5,010 nt of DNA from Taibaiella sp. (GCA_019454705.1 JACFNS010000227.1:1-5010), one strand, 5' to 3'; shown: positions 1-4,536, counted from the first letter of the stretch. Notes: generated from the sequence alone by a model not told the origin. Made by a program: numbers and translations.

Positions 1-60
1 GAAAATGTTCAATTGGGATGCCCAGGTTTTTTCCAGCGAGTGCCGCATATACTGATGCAT
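1..60 (-). CDS. possible N-terminus of a gene running off the left edge
   Basis: On the minus strand an ATG at 60-58 opens a frame that stays open to the window edge, giving 20 codons that begin MHQYMRHSLEKTW. An in-frame TAA at 66-64 lies just upstream, so the start cannot be much earlier; a second ATG is at 48. A Bacteroidota-type -7 box at 149-142 would give a leader of about 75 nt. Twenty open codons is well within chance, and no Shine-Dalgarno sequence is visible. It is listed only because it is the one frame here that could belong to a gene beginning in the window. No function can be proposed. Confidence 0.2.
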   Translation of the reverse strand, partial: MHQYMRHSLEKTWASQLNIF

Positions 61-141
61 AGGTTACACTCGGCGAGAGAGATTTTTTTGTTTCTGAAAG
101 AACTGCCTCTCAGCATGAAAATCCGGCTGCAACTACCTATA

Positions 142-149
142 CAAATATA
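142..149 (-). promoter_or_regulatory. Bacteroidota-type -7 promoter box (TATATTTG)
   Basis: Read on the minus strand this is TATATTTG, an exact match to the Bacteroidota -7 consensus TAnnTTTG. Transcription would begin near 135 and run left, toward the possible gene start at 60 or a gene outside the window. No TTG or TTTG is found about 19 nt upstream where the -33 element should be, and the surroundings are AT-rich, so a chance match is possible. Confidence 0.3.
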
Positions 150-267
150 CGTAAATTTATTGTTTTATTGCGTATTTATCCGATATTTCCCAATCAGGGT
201 ACTGGGGCAGGATGCTATAGCTAACTCTCATTAAATACAGCCATTCACCGCTTTGTCCAACACGAGG

Positions 268-298
268 CGGGTGAGTCCCTGTTCAGGAGACTCGCCCG
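268..298. other. strong inverted repeat (hairpin) with GTTC loop
   Basis: Positions 268-280 pair with 285-298: a GC-rich 10-bp arm (CGGGTGAGTC with GACTCGCCCG, one T-G wobble), then CCT/AGG closing a GTTC loop, with one bulged A at 288. No T tract follows on either strand, so it is not a textbook intrinsic terminator. It lies 30 nt beyond the 328-353 hairpin in the minus-strand direction and could be a second element of the 3' end of the 371-1249 transcript, or a structured RNA of its own. Confidence 0.4.
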
Positions 299-327
299 GG
301 AATGAAAGCGATTTATATGTGACGTAT

Positions 328-353
328 TTCGGTTGGTGACAACACCAACCGAA
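328..353 (-). terminator. hairpin just past the stop of the 371-1249 gene, probable 3' end
   Basis: A perfect 11-bp inverted repeat (TTCGGTTGGTG at 328-338 with CACCAACCGAA at 343-353) surrounds a 4-nt loop. It begins 17 nt after the TAA at 373-371 of the upstream minus-strand gene, the usual place for a terminator. No T run follows it on the minus strand, so termination or 3'-end protection is inferred from position and stem strength only. Confidence 0.45.
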
Positions 354-370
354 GGGGAAATTTTACCGCT

Positions 371-1249
371 TTAAGGTGTAACTGTTTTATATGTGCCATC
401 AAAATACTGAACTTTAATAGTAGCAATTTTCATTTTATCGATCACCTTACTATAAAACACCCTTTCGAAAGAGTATTCTGCAAATCCCATCACTTCAATA
501 GGGCCGATGGCTTTGAGTGTTACTGTAGATTGCCCGAAACTCGTTAATCTCCCTCCAACCGCATCATAAGCCGATAGCGTAATCCAAACATATTTAATCC
601 GCTTTTTAGTGGCGTTAAGGAACTTAAAATACACGTCAGGTGCATGAGAATATTCAGATTCGTAGTCCCAAGACCATTCAGATACATGTATTGCTTTATT
701 CCCATAGGCGGTATGTAGTATTTTCTTCAGGCTATCCGATCTACGGTTAAGCTGGTCCAGTTCTATAGAGTCTACGATCATTTCTACTACTTCGGCCAAT
801 GAATCACGAATGGCTTTTTGCCTTACCTCGTCAGCTTCTGCGAGTGCTTTGGCTTGGTAATACTCCTGCGCCTTACGTGCGCGTATGTCATAAATCTTGC
901 CTAGTAGCGCAGCTATCCGACTTTCGTCATTCGTTGATGATTTATGGCTGAATATTTTTATTACAGCCGGGTCAAAATTCTCATAAAAGTTATCAGGAAT
1001 ATGCCGGACATATGCTACTTCATTGTTCGGTGCGATTACTTTCCAATAGAGGTAGCTATCTATAGGATCTATACTTTTAACTAATGAGATTGCTACCAAA
1101 AAATGTTCGCGATTAACCGAGGCTTTAAAGAGTTTCGAATCGGGATTATCGAATAGGTAGATAGTTTTTTTTGTGGTTAATGCCATATAAGACGTATCTA
1201 CTTGGGCTTTCGTCAGAAATGGGATAAGGATGAGCAAAAGTATTCTCAT
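371..1249 (-). CDS. secreted protein of unknown function, SH3-like plus coiled-coil plus C-terminal beta domain
   Basis: I do not recognise this 292-residue protein. Residues 1-16 (MRILLLILIPFLTKAQ) form a short signal peptide, so it should be exported to the periplasm or outer membrane; there is no lipobox cysteine. Residues about 17-87 are beta-rich and end in a YWKVIAPNNEVAYV stretch that resembles a bacterial SH3-like domain. Residues about 110-180 are Ala/Glu/Lys/Arg-rich, without proline, and look like a long helix or coiled coil. Residues about 185-290 form a second beta-rich part with the segments YVWITLSAYDAVG and IKVQYFDGT, similar in style to small immunoglobulin-like or FxLYD-type modules; this is a guess by eye. 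The ATG follows the TAG of the 1252-1455 gene by 2 nt, indicating co-transcription. Base composition is more AT-rich than the dapB region. That it is a real gene is likely; function is unknown. Confidence 0.85.
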   Translation of the reverse strand: MRILLLILIPFLTKAQVDTSYMALTTKKTIYLFDNPDSKLFKASVNREHFLVAISLVKSIDPIDSYLYWKVIAPNNEVAYVRHIPDNFYENFDPAVIKIFSHKSSTNDESRIAALLGKIYDIRARKAQEYYQAKALAEADEVRQKAIRDSLAEVVEMIVDSIELDQLNRRSDSLKKILHTAYGNKAIHVSEWSWDYESEYSHAPDVYFKFLNATKKRIKYVWITLSAYDAVGGRLTSFGQSTVTLKAIGPIEVMGFAEYSFERVFYSKVIDKMKIATIKVQYFDGTYKTVTP

Positions 1250-1251
1250 GT

Positions 1252-1455
1252 CTATTTCTTTTTACAGATAAAGTCTTGATACGATTCATGCGTTTCCAGG
1301 CTTTCAGTCTGTTTTTGAATATCCCTATTATCTGCATTGCGTATAATATCTGTAACGGGTTGTTCTCCTTTTAACTGGATGGCACACTCCCGGCGATATT
1401 CGTTCTGATAGAAAGCGAAAAACATAGCTAAAACCATCAAATAAACCGTTTTCAT
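1252..1455 (-). CDS. small exported or membrane-anchored protein of unknown function
   Basis: This 67-residue protein begins MKTVYLMVLAMFFAFYQ, a lysine followed by a hydrophobic stretch that fits a signal peptide or a single N-terminal membrane anchor. The remainder is charged and polar, with two cysteines (Cys24, Cys64) and a KKK end. An in-frame ATG six codons earlier (1473) exists, but it overlaps the TATATTTG box at 1478-1471 and would put charged residues before the hydrophobic stretch, so the start at 1455 is preferred. The TAG stop is 2 nt before the ATG of the 371-1249 gene, so the two are probably one operon and may act together at the cell envelope. I do not recognise the family. 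Its short length makes it less certain than its neighbour. Confidence 0.6.
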   Translation of the reverse strand: MKTVYLMVLAMFFAFYQNEYRRECAIQLKGEQPVTDIIRNADNRDIQKQTESLETHESYQDFICKKK

Positions 1456-1470
1456 ATAATTAGGTTTGTC

Positions 1471-1478
1471 CAAATATA
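1471..1478 (-). promoter_or_regulatory. Bacteroidota-type -7 promoter box (TATATTTG) for the two-gene secreted-protein operon
   Basis: TATATTTG on the minus strand matches TAnnTTTG exactly and lies 15 nt before the ATG at 1455. Transcription would start near 1465, leaving a leader of only about 10 nt, which is short. A TTTG lies 11 nt upstream of the box, closer than the usual spacing of about 19, so the -33 element is not convincing. Position ahead of an operon is the main support. Confidence 0.4.
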
Positions 1479-1517
1479 GAAAATCACTTCAAATTATGCA
1501 GCTTTTGACTGGCAGTT

Positions 1518-1558
1518 AACCCCAGCTATACATCCTATAGCTTGAGTTTGGGTTTTTT
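1518..1558 (+). terminator. plus-strand intrinsic-terminator-like hairpin with T6 tract
   Basis: AGCTATA at 1524-1530 pairs perfectly with TATAGCT at 1536-1542 around a CATCC loop, and an outer AACCC (1518-1522) can pair with GGGTT (1550-1554) across a 7-nt bulge. A run of six T residues (1553-1558) overlaps and follows the outer stem on the plus strand. No plus-strand gene ends here. On the minus strand the A6 tract precedes the hairpin, so in the direction of the neighbouring genes it would be a weak terminator at most. Confidence 0.4.
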
Positions 1559-1568
1559 CTTTCCTTCT

Positions 1569-1608
1569 GGCGTACATGTCCCGACGGGCATCCGTGTATA
1601 TCTACGCC
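1569..1608. other. imperfect long inverted repeat downstream of the 1639-2064 gene
   Basis: GGCGTA at 1569-1574 pairs with TACGCC at 1603-1608, and CATG at 1575-1578 can continue with CGTG at 1593-1596 (one T-G wobble) across a bulge on the right arm; the apex contains CCC-GAC-GGG. It lies 30 nt past the stop of the minus-strand gene, so it may be part of that mRNA's 3' structure. The pairing is interrupted and could be fortuitous. Confidence 0.25.
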
Positions 1609-1609
1609 C

Positions 1610-1626
1610 ATGCAGAACACCTGCAT
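1610..1626 (-). other. short hairpin 12 nt past the stop of the 1639-2064 gene
   Basis: ATGCAG (1610-1615) and CTGCAT (1621-1626) form a perfect 6-bp stem with a 5-nt loop. The position right after the TGA stop suggests a 3'-end element, but there is no T tract on the minus strand and a 6-bp stem is easily found by chance. Confidence 0.3.
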
Positions 1627-1638
1627 CAGTGAGTATTA

Positions 1639-2064
1639 TCACTTAGGGCCTTTAACAACTTCGACAACGCCTGCATTCAAGGCTTTATCCAGCAATATAA
1701 TATATTCAACATCCGTTGAGTTTTTAGAATATCGTTGTGTAACAATAACGACTGGTTTGTAAATGTCGGGCTCCTTCTCTGAATCCATTCTTGATAAACG
1801 CGAAATAGGATATGTCTTGCCCACCATAAATGACAAATAGTCCCGATATGCGAACCACTTGTTATCGTCATATCTAAAATGAGGGCTTACATATTCCTGC
1901 GTAACTGCTAATTTACCTGGTATGAGCCTTATGCTGTCAGTAACCTTAACTGTGTCGCCACGTTCTGTTATACAATATTTCTTCCACGATTTGTCACCTC
2001 CATAAGTAATGTTAGAAATTGATAGCATTACGGCAATTAATAGAGTGTTGTTCCAGCTAATCAT
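1639..2064 (-). CDS. small secreted protein of unknown function
   Basis: This 141-residue protein starts MISWNNTLLIAVMLSISNITYGG, with a hydrophobic core at residues 8-18 typical of a signal peptide and probable cleavage near residue 22. The mature part (about 119 residues) is mixed alpha/beta in appearance, with the segments YCITERGDTVKVTDSIRL and KPVVIVTQRYSKNSTDVEYI, and a single cysteine (Cys31), so no disulfide within the chain. No lipobox, catalytic motif or known domain is recognisable. It ends in a TGA at 1641-1639. No Shine-Dalgarno sequence precedes the ATG, and no clear TAnnTTTG box lies upstream, only a TATCTTTA (one mismatch) close to the start. It is separated by large gaps from both neighbours and is probably transcribed alone. 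AT-rich composition matches the other unknown secreted genes to its left. Confidence 0.72.
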   Translation of the reverse strand: MISWNNTLLIAVMLSISNITYGGDKSWKKYCITERGDTVKVTDSIRLIPGKLAVTQEYVSPHFRYDDNKWFAYRDYLSFMVGKTYPISRLSRMDSEKEPDIYKPVVIVTQRYSKNSTDVEYIILLDKALNAGVVEVVKGPK

Positions 2065-2092
2065 GATAGTAAAGATATTATATATTCTCGCT

Positions 2093-2123
2093 GTTCTACA
2101 TCTTCCGAAGGGAGATGTGGAAC
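2093..2123. other. 14-bp hairpin in the leader or promoter of the 1639-2064 gene
   Basis: GTTCTACATCTTCC (2093-2106) pairs along its whole length with GGGAGATGTGGAAC (2110-2123), around a GAA loop, with two T-G wobbles when read on the plus strand. On the minus strand the same two positions become A-C mismatches, so a plus-strand RNA would fold better. It ends 28 nt upstream of the ATG at 2064, a position suited to an operator or leader structure. No T tract follows on either strand. Confidence 0.45.
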
Positions 2124-2136
2124 ATATAATAGTAAG

Positions 2137-2151
2137 CCGTTCTTAGAACGG
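2137..2151. repeat. short palindrome CCGTTCTTAGAACGG
   Basis: Seven bases on each side are perfectly complementary around a single T. As RNA it would form a 5-bp stem with a CTTAG loop. It shares the pattern CCGTTYTTARAACGG-like arms with the palindrome at 2217-2233, 66 nt away, which suggests a related pair of elements. It could be a protein-binding dyad or a small RNA hairpin. Confidence 0.4.
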
Positions 2152-2158
2152 AAGTAAT

Positions 2159-2203
2159 TAGCCTGCAGATGGGAATTTGAACCGTAGGCTATGGCATCTA
2201 CAG
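2159..2203. other. segment with two mutually exclusive pairings
   Basis: TAGCCTGC (2159-2166) can pair with GTAGGCTA (2184-2191), 8 bp with one G-T wobble. The overlapping CTGCAGATG (2163-2171) can instead pair with CATCTACAG (2195-2203), 8 bp with one central mismatch. The two stems share bases 2163-2166 and cannot form together. Such switching is seen in attenuators and riboswitches, but nothing here matches a known riboswitch core. Confidence 0.3.
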
Positions 2204-2216
2204 CAGTTCGATGAAT

Positions 2217-2233
2217 GCCGTTTTAAAAACGGC
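2217..2233. repeat. palindrome GCCGTTTTAAAAACGGC
   Basis: Eight bases on each side are perfectly complementary around a central A. On the plus strand it is followed by TTTG, giving a weak intrinsic-terminator look; on the minus strand it is followed by ATTCATCG. It resembles the palindrome at 2137-2151. Confidence 0.45.
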
Positions 2234-2244
2234 TTTGTACCGGG

Positions 2245-2276
2245 TGTTCAAGATGCCGTGCCGAACATCTTGAACA
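2245..2276. terminator. perfect 11-bp hairpin, candidate 3'-end structure of the dapB gene run
   Basis: TGTTCAAGATG (2245-2255) and CATCTTGAACA (2266-2276) are exact reverse complements around a 10-nt loop. It lies about 120 nt past the dapB stop on the minus strand. It is a strong stem but has no adjoining T tract, so calling it a terminator rests on stem length and position only; it could equally be an operator-type dyad. Confidence 0.35.
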
Positions 2277-2324
2277 GCGTAGGAATAAATTTTGACCAAC
2301 GATACGTGAGATGGCTTGTGTTAT

Positions 2325-2351
2325 TCGCTATGCTCATGAGATCGCTATGCT
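2325..2351. repeat. 10-bp direct repeat TCGCTATGCT flanking CATGAGA
   Basis: TCGCTATGCT occurs at 2325-2334 and again at 2342-2351, a centre-to-centre spacing of 17 bp. The palindrome CTCATGAG (2333-2340) overlaps the end of the first copy. The arrangement resembles tandem binding sites or a short slippage duplication. It lies in the 3' region of dapB. Confidence 0.4.
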
Positions 2352-2359
2352 AAGTTCGT

Positions 2360-2380
2360 CCCTCGTCATGACGCGAGTGG
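2360..2380 (-). terminator. weak hairpin 17 nt past the dapB stop
   Basis: CTCG (2362-2365) pairs with CGAG (2374-2377) with flanking CC/GG, or alternatively the 10-bp perfect palindrome CGTCATGACG (2364-2373) forms. This is the first dyad after the dapB stop in the direction of transcription. There is no T tract behind it, so termination is a guess from position. Confidence 0.3.
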
Positions 2381-2397
2381 GAAAAGCGGTTGGGGTT

Positions 2398-3111
2398 TTA
2401 TATCCCCAGCACATCCTTCATGCTGAATACCCCCTGCTTGCCGGCTATAAACTCGACTGCCAGTACTGCCCCCAGGGCAAAGCCGTTGCGGTTGTGGGCG
2501 GTGTGAGTGATTTCTATATCATCAATAGCTGAAGTATAGGTAACGGTATGTGTACCTGGTACACCTTCTTCGCGCAGGGCGGTGATGTGCAGTATATCTT
2601 CTCCCTGCTCTTCCTCACTCCATTCTTTCTTGCGGGTTACCTGCTCCATTACCTGCTTAGCCAGTGTAAGCGCGGTGCCGCTGGGTGAATCTTTTTTCTG
2701 TGTGTGGTGTATCTCCTTCATATGCACATCGTAAGAGGGCTGCTGTGCCATCAGCTTCGCCAGCATTTTGTTCACTTCAAAAAATATGTTCACCCCCACG
2801 CTGTAGTTAGATGCATAAAGAAAGGCTGTGTTGTTGTCTATTGCTGCTTGTTCGGCCAGAGGTATATCATGGTTCCAGCCCGTGGTGCCGCTGGTAACGG
2901 GCACACCCGCCTGCAGGCACAGCAGCACATTGGCTTTGGCTGCTTCGGGCTGTGTCATTTCTATTACGGCATCTGCTTTCTGCAGGTTTTCGGCTGTCAG
3001 GTCGGCAAGATTGGCCGAGCTGATTTTCAGTACGATATTATGCCCCCTTTCGGTTGCTATCTGTTCAATGGTCTTACCCATTTTGCCGTATCCTATCAGT
3101 GCGATGTTCAT
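2398..3111 (-). CDS. dapB: 4-hydroxy-tetrahydrodipicolinate reductase DapB
   Basis: DapB reduces 4-hydroxy-tetrahydrodipicolinate to tetrahydrodipicolinate with NAD(P)H in the cytosol, a step in lysine and meso-diaminopimelate (peptidoglycan) synthesis. The 237-residue protein shows the N-terminal dinucleotide-binding motif GYGKMG (residues 7-12), the SGTTGW loop (74-79), ASNYSVGVN (100-108), and the family signature EIHHTQKKDSPSGTA (133-147). By alignment in mind with the E. coli enzyme, His135 corresponds to catalytic His159 and Lys139 to Lys163; PSGT binds substrate. The C-terminal HTAHNRNGFALGA (203-215) matches the conserved end. It is about 35 residues shorter than E. coli DapB, mostly between residues 25 and 50 where the cofactor-specificity loop lies. 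The start is 4 nt after the stop of the prenyltransferase gene, so the two are co-transcribed. No Shine-Dalgarno sequence is visible. Identification is firm. Confidence 0.97.
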   Translation of the reverse strand: MNIALIGYGKMGKTIEQIATERGHNIVLKISSANLADLTAENLQKADAVIEMTQPEAAKANVLLCLQAGVPVTSGTTGWNHDIPLAEQAAIDNNTAFLYASNYSVGVNIFFEVNKMLAKLMAQQPSYDVHMKEIHHTQKKDSPSGTALTLAKQVMEQVTRKKEWSEEEQGEDILHITALREEGVPGTHTVTYTSAIDDIEITHTAHNRNGFALGAVLAVEFIAGKQGVFSMKDVLGI

Positions 3112-3115
3112 ATAA

Positions 3116-3997
3116 TCAGAATATTAAAGAAAGTATGGTAAATATGGCGAAGACAATACTGCCTATACCGTTGGTGGTCATAAATGCGATGTTCACTTTG
3201 CTAAGGTCGTGCGGCTTTACCAGGGTATGCTGGTAGGTGAGCAGGGCTATGAAGATACCCGCGCCTGTCCAATATATCCAGTTGAACGATGCCATAAAAC
3301 CCGCGACGATTACTAATCCCGCCGATATAATATGCAACAGTGTAGATACACCCAGCGCATTCTTCACACCCAGTGCTGCGGGTATGGAGTGTAGCTTGTT
3401 ACTACGGTCGAAACTCTCATCCTGCAAGGCATAGATGATATCGAAGCCTGATACCCATGTGATGACTATGCCAGAAAACATCAAAGGCAGCCAGTTGAAA
3501 TAGCCGGTAACAACAAGGTATGCACCAATGGGCGCAAGCGAAAGGCCCAGCCCCAATACCAGGTGGCAGAGCGCGGTGAACCGCTTGGTATAGCTGTAAA
3601 ACAATATGACGAACAAGGCTACAAAGGACAGGTAAAACACCAGCATATTGATGAAGTAGCAGGTAATAACAAACAACACACAATTGGCTATTACAAACCA
3701 CAATGCGCTTTGTGCGTTGATCACACCGGCGGGTATTTCTCTTTTTGCAGTGCGGGGGTTGCGGGCATCTATATGCCTGTCGAGGTAGCGGTTGAAAGCC
3801 ATAGCTGCCGTACGGGCAAACACCATACACAGCAGCATCTTCACCAGCAGATGCCACTCAAAGCTGTGCTGCTCGTAAATAACCGCCAGCGCAAACCCGA
3901 TGAGCGCAAAAGGCAATGCAAATACCGTATGGCTGAACTTTATCAGCGACAGGTAATCTTTGATACGCTGCATCATTGTTATACCGGCCGTACTCAT
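3116..3997 (-). CDS. ubiA: UbiA-family polyprenyltransferase (UbiA/MqnP type, quinone biosynthesis)
   Basis: This 293-residue integral membrane protein of the UbiA superfamily transfers a polyprenyl chain to an aromatic acceptor during quinone synthesis. The first Asp motif, NRYLDRHID (Asn69, Asp73, Asp77), followed by ARNPRTAKREIPAG (78-91), and the second, DIIYALQDESFDRSNKLHSIP (split here as Asp186 to Leu190 and Asp192/Asp196), bind Mg-diphosphate. About eight or nine hydrophobic helices are spread over the rest. The pattern fits the subgroup often named 4-hydroxybenzoate polyprenyltransferase; in menaquinone-only Bacteroidota the likely role is MqnP of the futalosine route, which is an inference because no mqn gene is in the window. 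The start ATG overlaps the TGA of the DUF1573 gene (ATGA), and an AGAGGTG lies 8 nt upstream, supporting this start over Met8/Met9. Family assignment is firm, exact acceptor is not. Confidence 0.92.
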   Translation of the reverse strand: MSTAGITMMQRIKDYLSLIKFSHTVFALPFALIGFALAVIYEQHSFEWHLLVKMLLCMVFARTAAMAFNRYLDRHIDARNPRTAKREIPAGVINAQSALWFVIANCVLFVITCYFINMLVFYLSFVALFVILFYSYTKRFTALCHLVLGLGLSLAPIGAYLVVTGYFNWLPLMFSGIVITWVSGFDIIYALQDESFDRSNKLHSIPAALGVKNALGVSTLLHIISAGLVIVAGFMASFNWIYWTGAGIFIALLTYQHTLVKPHDLSKVNIAFMTTNGIGSIVFAIFTILSLIF

Positions 3998-4497
3998 TTT
4001 TCTTTCACCTCTACTGTGAAGCCGATGGATATAGCTTCTTCCTGTGCGTTGCTGTACACCAGTACGTTTTTGTTTTGCTGCCCGGGGCGGTTGGTACTGT
4101 TGAATTCCACCACTATCTCGCCCTCGCCACCCGGTGGTATGGGCTCTTTAGGATAAGATGGCACCGTACATCCGCAGGAAGCAACAGCGTTGGATATCAG
4201 CAATGGGTTAGTACCTGTATTTTTGAAATGATAAGCATGTTTCACCACCTCGCCCTCGGTGATGGTACCAAAGTTGTGTTTGGTATCGTCAAAGCTGATT
4301 TGTGTTTTGGGCATGGCTTTTACTTCTTCCTTGCGCTTGTCCACCAGCTTTTCGTCTTCGTGTGTATGGCCACCATCGCCTATGCCATATTTATTAAACA
4401 AGGCCGTGCTGCTCACGCCACTCAGCTCTACCAATGCTATGGCAAACACAGAGAGTGTCAATACGGTCAGCAGTATTGTTTTTAATTGTGGATTCAT
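3994..4497 (-). CDS. membrane-anchored DUF1573 domain protein
   Basis: This 167-residue protein has an N-terminal hydrophobic segment (residues about 6-25) that acts as a signal anchor or uncleaved signal peptide, then a charged linker with HTHEDEK and KRKEE (44-60), then a DUF1573 domain (about 66-165). Features typical of the domain are HNFGTITEGE (74-83), HAYHFKNTGTNPLLI (87-101), ASCGCTVPSYPKEPIPPG (106-123, with Cys108 and Cys110) and VVEFNSTNRPGQQNKNV (129-145). The fold is expected to be immunoglobulin-like and outside the cytoplasm. The function of DUF1573 proteins is not established; the paired cysteines could bind metal or form a disulfide. Its stop overlaps the prenyltransferase start by 4 nt (translational coupling), and pepT ends 39 nt upstream. 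Anchor, not lipoprotein, since no lipobox is present. Confidence 0.9.
   Translation of the reverse strand: MNPQLKTILLTVLTLSVFAIALVELSGVSSTALFNKYGIGDGGHTHEDEKLVDKRKEEVKAMPKTQISFDDTKHNFGTITEGEVVKHAYHFKNTGTNPLLISNAVASCGCTVPSYPKEPIPPGGEGEIVVEFNSTNRPGQQNKNVLVYSNAQEEAISIGFTVEVKEK
4006..4012 (-). promoter_or_regulatory. Shine-Dalgarno-like AGAGGTG for the prenyltransferase gene
   Basis: AGAGGTG sits 8 nt upstream of the ATG at 3997, inside the last codons of the DUF1573 gene. It is the only good Shine-Dalgarno match ahead of any gene in the window and supports the ATG overlapping the upstream stop as the true start. The codons it spans (GAG GTG) also encode protein, so the match could be incidental. 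Confidence 0.45.
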
Positions 4498-4536
4498 TTC
4501 TCTTGTTATTTTAAGTTTGTAACGGGTGCAATTTAA

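Larger units (their letters stand above)
61..370. other. intergenic stretch without a convincing gene
   Basis: No reading frame here looks like a protein gene. A plus-strand frame is open from position 1 to the TAA at 232-234, but its translation is rich in clustered aromatic and basic residues in no recognisable pattern and has no visible start signal. A 35-codon minus-strand ORF at 116-9 has equally little support. What the stretch does hold is a promoter-like box at 142-149 and two strong hairpins at 268-298 and 328-353, described separately. Confidence 0.5.
2065..2397. other. 333-nt gene-free gap packed with inverted repeats
   Basis: No frame in this gap looks coding; the plus-strand frame starting near 2311 is the reverse side of dapB. 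Instead the gap holds, in order, dyads at 2093-2123, 2137-2151, 2159-2203, 2217-2233 and 2245-2276, then a 10-bp direct repeat with palindromes at 2325-2377. It joins the 3' end of the dapB gene run to the start of the 1639-2064 gene, both minus strand, so it must contain a terminator and probably a promoter. Which dyad does which cannot be decided by eye. Confidence 0.6.

Noticed and set aside
9..116. 35-codon minus-strand ORF starting ATG at 116, about 19 nt behind the expected start of transcription from the 142-149 box
   Set aside because: Too short and without recognisable features or ribosome-binding site; it competes with the frame starting at 60.
1..234. Plus-strand frame open from the left edge to a TAA at 232-234
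   Set aside because: The 77 codons give a protein without recognisable motif and with odd clusters of Ile/Leu/Phe/Tyr. The only internal starts are weak, and it would be the sole plus-strand gene here. A gene tail from outside cannot be fully excluded.
1146..1337. 63-codon minus-strand ORF bridging the two secreted-protein genes
   Set aside because: It overlaps both genes in another frame and lacks signal peptide or motif; the two flanking genes explain the sequence better.
2160..2220. tRNA-like T-loop on the minus strand (GGTTCAAATTCC)
   Set aside because: The bases flanking the TTCAAAT loop do not form a 5-bp T stem, and no acceptor, D or anticodon arms fit around it.
2704..3141. Long plus-strand ORFs opposite dapB and the prenyltransferase (also 3563-4156 and 3976-4485)
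   Set aside because: They are the reverse sides of clearly identified minus-strand genes and their translations show no domain.
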